15,247 nt of DNA from Sulfurimonas sp. GTDB lineage: Bacteria; Campylobacterota; Campylobacteria; Campylobacterales; Sulfurimonadaceae. Each line of letters opens with the position of its first letter. Position 1 is the stretch's first letter. The stretch is from assembly GCA_027066935.1 (NCBI GenBank), contig JAMOMX010000103.1, positions 1 to 15,247 of the forward strand, in the 5' to 3' direction. Positions 5,864 through 12,636 of the stretch are shown in pieces. The notes below the pieces were generated by a model, which had not been told where the DNA came from, did no database searches, and saw only the letters and a list, made by a program, of their open reading frames with translations. Both the position numbers and the translations under genes were made by a program.

Positions 5864-6812
5864 ACTGTTTACCGTTATAGATACTAAAGAAAAAATAACA
5901 ATTGCTGATTCATTTGTTGTCAGACAAAATAAAATTGGCGCTGGTAATGGAGAAGCAAAACTTTATGTTGGAAACGACAATGATGATACAAGAAGCTTTT
6001 TTGGTAATAATGGTTTTAGTGTTAAATGTTTTTTAATGAAAAAGGACTTATTAAATTATTTAGATGAAACAAAGATTGAATACTTAAAACCAGAACAGCC
6101 CTATATCAATAGTAACATACTCCCAAGATTATGGAAAGAAAGAAAAAGTAAAATTGATTTATTACCTGAAAAAATAGAATTCAAAATTATTGAACAAACA
6201 CAGATATCTGGATCAAGGATTTATGTTAAATCATCAGATACTGCATATAAAATAATTAGACAATTATCATTACCAAATATTACTTTTATCTCAGTAGTGA
6301 AATTATTAAATGAATATAATAATTTGGAATATTACTTTAGACTTTTTGCTGATTATTTTGGTAATGTTGTACATCCGTATATACTGAAAGAAGAGGAAAA
6401 AGAATTAGAAGCGATTGAGAATATAGAAGAAAAGAAATTAAAGACTAGAGCAAGAATAGGACAAGGAAAATATAGAGAAGAGTTGTTAAGACAATGTCCT
6501 TTCTGCCCAATTACTATGGTTTCAGATGATAGATTATTAATTGCTAGTCATATTAAACCATGGGCAAAATCAAATGAAATTGAAAAAATAGACCCTTATA
6601 ATGGATTTATGTTAACACCTACATTTGATTATTTATTTGACAAGGGTTTTATGTCATTTACAAATGATAAAAAAACGATATTATCTCCATTTTTATCAAA
6701 AATGACTTATTCAAAAATTGGTATTTCTGATAACAAAAATTTTCCGTTCTTGCCAGTAGAAGGAAGAGAAGAATATTTAGAATATCATAGAAATAAAATA
6801 CTTAAAAGATAA
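5841..6812 (+). CDS. HNH restriction endonuclease partner
   Basis: With the ATG at 5841 the protein has 323 aa. A TTG at 5829 would add four residues, but the ATG has GGA at 5831-5833 seven bases upstream and is preferred. The C-terminal third is an HNH nuclease domain: CPFC (219-222), LIASHIKPW with the HNH His at about 237, DPYNG with Asn at about 254, and FDYLFDKGFMSF. This arrangement is typical of HNH domains in type II restriction enzymes and related nucleases. The N-terminal 170 residues match no family I recognise and probably bind the target sequence or mediate dimerisation. Overlap with the methyltransferase gene implies the nuclease is translated after it. The assignment as the cognate restriction enzyme is inferred from that linkage. 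Confidence 0.85.
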   Translation: MKINLLNKLFTVIDTKEKITIADSFVVRQNKIGAGNGEAKLYVGNDNDDTRSFFGNNGFSVKCFLMKKDLLNYLDETKIEYLKPEQPYINSNILPRLWKERKSKIDLLPEKIEFKIIEQTQISGSRIYVKSSDTAYKIIRQLSLPNITFISVVKLLNEYNNLEYYFRLFADYFGNVVHPYILKEEEKELEAIENIEEKKLKTRARIGQGKYREELLRQCPFCPITMVSDDRLLIASHIKPWAKSNEIEKIDPYNGFMLTPTFDYLFDKGFMSFTNDKKTILSPFLSKMTYSKIGISDNKNFPFLPVEGREEYLEYHRNKILKR

Positions 6813-6880
6813 AGCTCTGTGCAACTGTCATTCAGTTAGGCGTTAGCGTATTGATATACATGAGAAAGTTGAATAAAAGC

Positions 6881-6919
6881 TCAATCATTCATCTCTGAAT
6901 AAAGCCGTTTAATCGTGAG
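6881..6919. repeat. Direct repeat partner of 4254-4292 (right boundary of block)
   Basis: This is the last 39 bases of btuF and is repeated at 4254-4292 with three differences. The repeats face the same way and bracket the whole methyltransferase/HNH module plus the btuD' fragment. Recombination between the copies would delete the restriction module and restore a btuD-hipBA-btuF arrangement with an intact btuF. Confidence 0.8.
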
Positions 6920-7696
6920 AGCTATACGATGAGAGGGTATATGCAAATAATCCTCATCAACTATGGAGATTTTGCCATTTTTTGAAGCGTTTGTTGGTAG
7001 TGTGTACCAGTTTTTAAGAGCTTTTTTTACATCTACATTGCCCTCGGTAGCGTGTGAGTGCAATATTATTATTTGATCTGGATTTATCGCTATTATATTT
7101 TCATAACTAAGTACTGGTTGAGCCATGTTTGTGCTAGTATATGCGTTGGTATTGCCACAAGCCAAAATAATATCTTCAAAAAATATATTGTGTCCAGCTA
7201 TATAAGTGGCATTTCGTAAGTCTTCACGAAGACCATAGACTATCATAACTGAGTGTGGTTTTGTTGATTTTTTAGCATTTTGTATTGCTAGGTTTATATT
7301 TTGTATTAGTTTATTGTCGTTATTTGAGTTTAACTTTTTAGCAACTAAAGAGATTGATTTTTTGATACTTTCAATAGTTTTTAGATCCAATACTAATGTT
7401 TTAACATTAAATTTTTTAAGTTTTTCTAGTGTGTTTTGGCTATAGCTTTGTCCAATAACTAAAGTTGGAGATAATGCAAGAATTTTTTCTAAATGAGGAT
7501 TTTCATATCCACCAATTATAGGCAGGTTTTGCGCTTGTTTAGGATAAAGAGAATAGCTGCTAGTTCCAACTACCTCATTGCCTTTTTCAAGAGCAAAAAC
7601 TATCTCTGTTATAGATGGGCTAAGAGAGACTATTCTCTCACTAGCCGATAGGTTGAGTATAAAAAAAAGAGTTATTAAAAAAGTTTTTATGCTCAT
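6881..7696 (-). CDS. btuF: BtuF-like periplasmic substrate-binding protein
   Basis: This 271-aa protein has a Sec signal peptide (MSIKTFLITLFFILNLSA, cleavage near residue 18-19). The mature protein opens with RIVSLSPSITEIVFAL, the hallmark start of BtuF-type class III binding proteins, followed by GGYENPHLEKILALSPTLVIG in the first lobe and a second lobe with an IAINPDQIIIL strand-loop. No lipobox Cys is present, so it should be free in the periplasm. It delivers substrate from the BtuB-like receptor to BtuCD. AGAGGG lies four bases before the ATG, and only 8 bases separate it from btuB, so it is co-transcribed with that gene. It converges on the HNH gene with a 68-base gap in which no clear terminator is visible. 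Confidence 0.88.
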   Translation of the reverse strand: MSIKTFLITLFFILNLSASERIVSLSPSITEIVFALEKGNEVVGTSSYSLYPKQAQNLPIIGGYENPHLEKILALSPTLVIGQSYSQNTLEKLKKFNVKTLVLDLKTIESIKKSISLVAKKLNSNNDNKLIQNINLAIQNAKKSTKPHSVMIVYGLREDLRNATYIAGHNIFFEDIILACGNTNAYTSTNMAQPVLSYENIIAINPDQIIILHSHATEGNVDVKKALKNWYTLPTNASKNGKISIVDEDYLHIPSHRIALTIKRLYSEMND

Positions 7697-7704
7697 GTTA
7701 CCCT

Positions 7705-9552
7705 CTAATATGAAACATTTAAACCAAGGTATAAACTACGCCCAGCTGTAGCATACCCATCAACTACCTGGTAGTATTTGTCAAAAATATTATCTACTTT
7801 ACCATACACTTGGAAGTTTTCATTTATATCATAGTTGGTTACAAAATTAACAACGCTGTATTTTCCAGTTTGTTGACCTTGTTTGTCAGCTTTATTGTAT
7901 CTTTCTCCAACATATTCACCATTAATTCCAAGATATAGTTCATCTATTGGATAGTACTCAATATTAAATTTTAGAGTTTCTTTAACTCTTCTAGCTAACT
8001 CTTTATTATTTTTATCTTTTGCGCTAAGTAAGCAATAATTTAGTGATAATGAAATTTCATCTAAAATATTTTGAGAATATTCAAATTCAAAACCTTTAAA
8101 TATACTTTTCCCATCAAGATTTTTGTATATTGCAGGATTTCCTCCCCAACCATCAGGATCATACCACTCTATTAAATCATCAATTAAATTGTAAAAATAT
8201 GTAGCTTTAAAATTTTTATAACCAATTGTAATATCAGAACTTTTTACATTTTCTGGATTTAATTTATCATTCGTAGCACCCCAAGGATTTAGTTCTTGTA
8301 CAATATTTGGAACATTATAGGCAAGCCCAACATTAGAAGTTAAAAATATATCTTCATTTATATTATATTTTATACCTAGTTTACCAGTTGCTTTAGAATC
8401 AAAATTATCATAATCATCATATCTGATGCTTTGGGTTAAAATAATATTGCCAAATGTATTTGAGTTTGTTAGATAGATATAATTGTCTTTATTTTCTTTT
8501 TCTTTTTTGGAACTGTCTGTTAAGATGTAATTAACTTCATCACTACTGCTTCCAAGTCCAAATATTATAAAGTCTTTTATATTGTATTTTATATTATCAC
8601 TTAATTCTATATTGTCATGTTCTCCATTAAATATTTTTACATATTCAGAACCCCACTGTGCAACAGTACCAATCTCATCTCTTGAAAATTCACTTCTTTG
8701 TGCTTTAAGTGTAATGTTATGATTTTTATATGTTTGCAAATACGAGATATTATAAAGTCTATTTGATATATCACTTTGCATAGTAGTATCATCAGGATTA
8801 TTAAAACTATCATACTCTTTTAAAGCATCTATAGTTGTAACATTCATAGTGATTTTTGCATCATCAGTTATGTTATATCTAGCTTTTAAGTTCATGGTTA
8901 AATTTGAATAAGCATCATCTTCATATTTTTCAACATCTTCACCTTTTGGAGCGCTAACACTAAACCCATCACTTGTGATTTTATTTGCACTAAGTTTAAT
9001 ATCAAACTTTTTTCTTTTGTGTGAAATAGAAGCTCCGAATTTTTTAGTATTAAAACTCCCATATTCAATATTAGCACTCAAGTTAGTTCCGTTTTTTGCT
9101 TTTTTAGTGATAATATTTATTACACCAGCACTAGCATCAGCACCCCAAATTCCACTTTGAGCACCTTTAATGACCTCTATCCTTTGAATATCTTTAATCA
9201 TTAAATGCCCAATATTTGCACCACTTGTACTTGATGGGTTTTGATATCTAATTCCATCTATCAATACTAGTGTTCTATTGTTTGAAGCACCTCTAAGAAA
9301 AATAGAGGTAGTGCTTCCAAGACCACCATTATTAGTGTAGTTAATTCCAGCTACACTATTTAACGCTTCTGTAACAGTTGTATAGCGTTTTTGTTCAATC
9401 TCTTTTGCAGTTATGATGTTGATATTTGAAGTCACATCTTTTATAGACTGTGTTGTTTTTGTTGCACTAATAACTGTAATTTGTTCTAACTCAATTTCTC
9501 CAGCAACCAATATGCTTGAGAGAAGCAATGATAATATTATTTTCTTTTTCAT
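7705..9552 (-). CDS. btuB: TonB-dependent outer-membrane receptor, probably cobalamin (BtuB-like)
   Basis: This is a 615-aa outer-membrane protein, the same size class as E. coli BtuB. A signal peptide (1-18, ending LVAG) is followed by a TonB box-like EQITVISA (23-30). The plug domain lies at about 38-150 with TEALNSVAGI, SIFLRGAS, LVLIDGIRYQNP and the highly conserved RIEVIKGAQS...GVINIITKKA. A 22-strand beta-barrel follows, ending in NVSY with the terminal aromatic residue used for barrel assembly. It imports its ligand using TonB-ExbBD energy, which is not encoded here. Linkage to btuF favours cobalamin or another corrinoid; haem or siderophore transport cannot be excluded from sequence alone. 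The 5' leader is long and no cobalamin riboswitch is seen in it. Confidence 0.88.
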   Translation of the reverse strand: MKKKIILSLLLSSILVAGEIELEQITVISATKTTQSIKDVTSNINIITAKEIEQKRYTTVTEALNSVAGINYTNNGGLGSTTSIFLRGASNNRTLVLIDGIRYQNPSSTSGANIGHLMIKDIQRIEVIKGAQSGIWGADASAGVINIITKKAKNGTNLSANIEYGSFNTKKFGASISHKRKKFDIKLSANKITSDGFSVSAPKGEDVEKYEDDAYSNLTMNLKARYNITDDAKITMNVTTIDALKEYDSFNNPDDTTMQSDISNRLYNISYLQTYKNHNITLKAQRSEFSRDEIGTVAQWGSEYVKIFNGEHDNIELSDNIKYNIKDFIIFGLGSSSDEVNYILTDSSKKEKENKDNYIYLTNSNTFGNIILTQSIRYDDYDNFDSKATGKLGIKYNINEDIFLTSNVGLAYNVPNIVQELNPWGATNDKLNPENVKSSDITIGYKNFKATYFYNLIDDLIEWYDPDGWGGNPAIYKNLDGKSIFKGFEFEYSQNILDEISLSLNYCLLSAKDKNNKELARRVKETLKFNIEYYPIDELYLGINGEYVGERYNKADKQGQQTGKYSVVNFVTNYDINENFQVYGKVDNIFDKYYQVVDGYATAGRSLYLGLNVSY

Positions 9553-9602
9553 ATTTTTTTCCTAATTTTATTTTTTAGTTGTTTTGTTTTGTTTTGAAAA
9601 AA

Positions 9603-9755
9603 TTAAGAAGAGGGAGGTGAAGCTATTTTTATAGTTAGTGGTTTCTCATCAAGTGTACAAACGCTGACACTAAGTTTTGAAACCTTTAGTAAAGATATAT
9701 AAGCTTGAATTGCTGCTAATGAGAAATAATATTTACCAAATCCTTTAGGAGTCAT
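9603..9755 (-). CDS. Small 50-aa protein of unknown function upstream of btuB
   Basis: An open frame of 50 codons starts at an ATG with GAAGG ten bases upstream and ends 50 bases before btuB. The product starts MTPKGFGKYYFSLAAIQAYI and ends in CTLDEKPLTIKIASPPSS. Codon choice resembles real genes (mixed third bases, GCA/GCT/CCT/TCT use) more than A/T-rich spacer. I do not recognise a family. It has one Cys and a mildly hydrophobic N-terminal half, with no clear signal peptide. It could be a genuine small protein of the btu operon, a regulatory leader peptide, or the tail of a decayed gene. Confidence 0.4.
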   Translation of the reverse strand: MTPKGFGKYYFSLAAIQAYISLLKVSKLSVSVCTLDEKPLTIKIASPPSS

Positions 9756-9801
9756 TTTATCTAGGCCTTCACTTTTTATATATATATTTCAAATATTATC
9801 T

Positions 9802-9823
9802 TATAGGTACTTAAAAACCTATA
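9802..9823. promoter_or_regulatory. Inverted repeat in divergent promoter, possible operator
   Basis: TATAGGT and ACCTATA are perfect 7-base inverted arms separated by 8 bases. On the minus strand the repeat lies directly downstream of a TATAAC (9830-9825); on the plus strand it lies just upstream of TATACT (9827-9832). A dimeric regulator bound here could control the btuB-btuF side, the SNF2 side, or both. The regulator is not encoded in the window as far as I can tell. Confidence 0.35.
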
Positions 9824-9842
9824 TGTTATACTAAGTTTTAGT

Positions 9843-9848
9843 TATAAT
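9843..9848 (+). promoter_or_regulatory. Candidate -10 box for the SNF2 gene pair
   Basis: TATAAT lies 33 bases before the SNF2 ATG; TATACT at 9827-9832 is an alternative. The surrounding DNA is so A/T-rich that the exact box is uncertain. The ribosome-binding site is weak (GGGG at 9872-9875, six bases before the ATG). Confidence 0.3.
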
Positions 9849-9881
9849 TTTATTATATTAAAGTATATTAATGGGGTAGTA

Positions 9882-12632
9882 ATGCTAGAACTATTTAAAC
9901 AAGAGAAAAGTTTTTTAACAAGAGCAAAAGAGAAAAATTCTTTAAAGTATTTAATCCGCTTTGATGCTATTGGTGCATATATTGAAGTTTGTGATAATAA
10001 ACTAAAGCTTATAAAAGATATAGATTATCGTGTATATAATGGCTTAGACCGTGAGATATTACAGTACTTAGAATTTTCATACGAAGATGAATTTTTTAAT
10101 GTAAATTGGGAAAGTGATACTGCTAATCTTTATCTATATAAACATCCAAGATTATTTGAGCTATTAAAACAAAACGGTAAATTTTTTGTGGTATCTGGTA
10201 ATGAGATAACTTTTAGCGATGAAATCTCAACTATTAAGTTAGAGATAATAGATGCCTCTCCTCAGTATGAAACAACTTTAAGGGTAAATTCTCAAAGTGC
10301 ATTTAGGTTTATAACTCCAAACTATGTCTTACTTAAAGACAAAGTTGTAGAAGTTCAAAATATTGGTGAAAATTTTAATAAACTTATGGACTTTAACACA
10401 AACATTCAAGAGGAGAAAATAGAAGAGTTTTTAACCATACTTTTTACCCATTTTGAAAATATAGAGATAAGCTATATGGATTATGAAACAGAGTTTAAAG
10501 ATGAAAAACGACTTATAAAGCCAGCTGTTATTTTTGAAAAAATCACAGCTGATAATGAACTAATACTTAGAACATCAGCTACAGTAGGTAAACTCTCTCC
10601 AGAATTTTTTAATGATTTTAATATCTCTAAAATTGTTCTTATAAATGAGCTTGAGAGAACTATATCAATATATGAGTGTGATTTTAGTGATGTTTTTGAA
10701 ATTTACGGCACTATATATTCAAAACTTAACTCACTTAAAAGGCTTATGAAAAGTTCTGGTTTTAGTGAAGAAGATGGACTTTTTATAATTGGGGAAGAAT
10801 TATCTCGTGAGTTTATTTTAAAAAATTTACAAACTATCATAACAAAAGCAGAACTTTTTGGAAGTGAAAAATTAAAATCTTACAAATACAATACAACTTC
10901 TCCAACTTTAAATGTTTCATTTAAAGATAAGATAGATTTTCTTGATAGTGGAGATGTTAGTGTAAGTATTGGCGATGAAGAATTTGGGGTTTTTGATATG
11001 ATAAACCTTTATAAAAAACACTCATATATCCCACTTAGTAATGGTGAGAAATCCATAATAGATAAATCATATATCTCTAAACTAGAGAGGATTTTTAAAA
11101 AAGATGGAAAAAAGATAAAAGTTTCATTTTTTGATTTACCTGAAATAGAAGATTTGATTTATCAAAAAGAGCAAAAAGTATTTAAAAATTCAAAGAAATT
11201 TTATGAGGGTTTTAACTCCCTTAAATCGTCTAAATCAAGGATGCCAAAGTTAAGTGATGTAGTTATGAGGGATTATCAAAAAGATGGTGTAAGATGGTTG
11301 AAATATCTTTATGACAATAGTTTTGGTGGTTGTTTAGCAGATGATATGGGTCTTGGTAAGACACTTCAAGCGATTGCTTTGCTTTCATATATATACCCAA
11401 AAAATAAAAAGCCATCCCTTATAGTAATGCCCAAGAGTTTGTTGTCAAACTGGCAAAATGAATTAAAAAAGTTTAATGCAAATCTATCGTTTTATCTTTA
11501 TTATACAAATACTAGGGATATAAGTGAGTTTAAAAATCATAATATTATTTTAACTACATACGCATTAGTAAGAAATGATATAGAGAAGTTAAAAGATGAG
11601 AGTTTTGATACCATCATTTTAGATGAATCTCAAAATATAAAAAATGTAGATTCAAAAATATCCAAAGCCGTTATGCTCTTAAATGCTAAACATAAATTTG
11701 CACTAAGTGGTACACCAATAGAGAACTCACTATTTGAGCTATATTCACTTTTTAGGTTTATAAATGCTGGTTTATTCTCAACTCTAAACGATTTTAAAAA
11801 AGATTATGCCGTGCCGATTCAAGGTGATGCGAATGAGGATGTTGCAAAAATATTAAAAGCTAAAATATCACCTTTTTTGCTTAGACGCTTAAAACAAGAT
11901 GTATTAAAAGATCTGCCTAAAAAACAAGAACAAGTTGTTTATATAGATATGGATGAGGCCCACAAAAAGTTTTATAACCAAAAAAGAGATTATTACAAAC
12001 AAGTATTGGATCAACAAGTATCTATGAATGGCTTAGATAAATCAAAATTTATGATATTACAAGCTTTTAATGATTTACGACAAATCGCATCTGCCCCTGA
12101 GTTAAAGAGTGAATATAGAGTTGCATCATCTAAGATAGAGGTGTTTTTTGAGATGTTAGAAGATATAGTTCTAAACAATCATAAAGTTTTGATTTTTGCA
12201 AATTATTTAGGTTCACTTGATTTGATTTCTCAAAAAGCGAATGAGATGGGTTATGAGCATCTACTAATGACAGGAAGTACTAGAAATCGTCAAGAGTTAG
12301 TAGACAAGTTTCAAAACGACAAAAGTATAAAGCTATTTTTAATGACACTAAAAGTTGGTGGAGTTGGGCTTAATTTAACTGAGGCTGATTATGTATTTAT
12401 CTTTGATCCTTGGTGGAATAAATCGGCTGAAAATCAAGCAGTTGACAGAGCGCACAGGATGGGACAACAAAATACTGTTTTTTCATATAAGTTAATAACC
12501 AAAGGGACTATAGAGGAGAAAATATTAGAACTTCAGTCTCAAAAGCAAGATATGACAGATATGATAATTAGTGGTGATGAGGGTGGGCTTAAAGAGCTTA
12601 GCAGTGCAGATTTAGAATTTATATTAGGATAA
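9882..12632 (+). CDS. SNF2/Rad54-family helicase-like ATPase
   Basis: This 916-aa protein has a C-terminal SNF2 motor from about residue 460. Motifs are RDYQKDGVRWL (463-473), motif I DDMGLGKT (487-494), motif II DESQ (581-584), motif III SGTPIEN (609-615), LLRRLK (666-671), and in lobe two TGSTRNRQ (797-804), VGGVGLNLTEAD (825-836) and motif VI DPWWNKSAENQAVDRAHRMGQ around 842-862. The residue 350-440 part (DSGDVSVSIGDEEFGVFDM, SYIPLSNGEKSIID) resembles the SNF2-associated domain of bacterial YwqA-type proteins. The first 340 residues are not recognised. These ATPases translocate on double-stranded DNA without classical unwinding; the bacterial role is mostly unknown. It is the first of a two-gene unit, four bases before its partner. 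Confidence 0.92.
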   Translation: MLELFKQEKSFLTRAKEKNSLKYLIRFDAIGAYIEVCDNKLKLIKDIDYRVYNGLDREILQYLEFSYEDEFFNVNWESDTANLYLYKHPRLFELLKQNGKFFVVSGNEITFSDEISTIKLEIIDASPQYETTLRVNSQSAFRFITPNYVLLKDKVVEVQNIGENFNKLMDFNTNIQEEKIEEFLTILFTHFENIEISYMDYETEFKDEKRLIKPAVIFEKITADNELILRTSATVGKLSPEFFNDFNISKIVLINELERTISIYECDFSDVFEIYGTIYSKLNSLKRLMKSSGFSEEDGLFIIGEELSREFILKNLQTIITKAELFGSEKLKSYKYNTTSPTLNVSFKDKIDFLDSGDVSVSIGDEEFGVFDMINLYKKHSYIPLSNGEKSIIDKSYISKLERIFKKDGKKIKVSFFDLPEIEDLIYQKEQKVFKNSKKFYEGFNSLKSSKSRMPKLSDVVMRDYQKDGVRWLKYLYDNSFGGCLADDMGLGKTLQAIALLSYIYPKNKKPSLIVMPKSLLSNWQNELKKFNANLSFYLYYTNTRDISEFKNHNIILTTYALVRNDIEKLKDESFDTIILDESQNIKNVDSKISKAVMLLNAKHKFALSGTPIENSLFELYSLFRFINAGLFSTLNDFKKDYAVPIQGDANEDVAKILKAKISPFLLRRLKQDVLKDLPKKQEQVVYIDMDEAHKKFYNQKRDYYKQVLDQQVSMNGLDKSKFMILQAFNDLRQIASAPELKSEYRVASSKIEVFFEMLEDIVLNNHKVLIFANYLGSLDLISQKANEMGYEHLLMTGSTRNRQELVDKFQNDKSIKLFLMTLKVGGVGLNLTEADYVFIFDPWWNKSAENQAVDRAHRMGQQNTVFSYKLITKGTIEEKILELQSQKQDMTDMIISGDEGGLKELSSADLEFILG

Positions 12633-12636
12633 AAAG

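Larger units (their letters stand above)
2436..6880. mobile_element. Composite accessory block (hipBA plus restriction-modification) splitting the btu operon
   Basis: Four plus-strand genes (hipB, hipA, methyltransferase, HNH nuclease) lie between btuF and btuD, which are both minus-strand and belong to one transport system. The right edge is exactly the btuF stop codon and the left edge is the base before the btuD ATG. Both cargo pairs are bounded by copies of the 12-bp junction sequence. No transposase, integrase or terminal inverted repeat was found, so entry by homologous or illegitimate recombination is more likely than by a classical transposon. 'Mobile' is an inference from the split operon and the internal btuF'/btuD' scar. 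Confidence 0.65.
9553..9881. other. Divergent intergenic region between btuB and the SNF2 gene
   Basis: This 329-base stretch holds the leader of btuB with the 50-codon frame (9603-9755), an A/T-rich divergent promoter zone (about 9770-9870) and one inverted repeat (9802-9823). I looked on the minus strand for the cobalamin riboswitch B12-box consensus and for G-rich helices typical of that class and found none. Nothing resembles a tRNA or a factor-independent terminator. Confidence 0.6.

Noticed and set aside
6824..6855. GTTAGGC/GTTAGCG sequence after the HNH gene, resembling one core site of an integron attC
   Set aside because: There is no matching partner core site (GYYYAAC type) at a suitable distance, no imperfect palindrome between, and no integrase in the window.
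9553..9800. Possible cobalamin riboswitch in the btuB leader
   Set aside because: No B12-box-like consensus or conserved G/C-rich helices could be found on the minus strand; the stretch reads better as a small coding frame.
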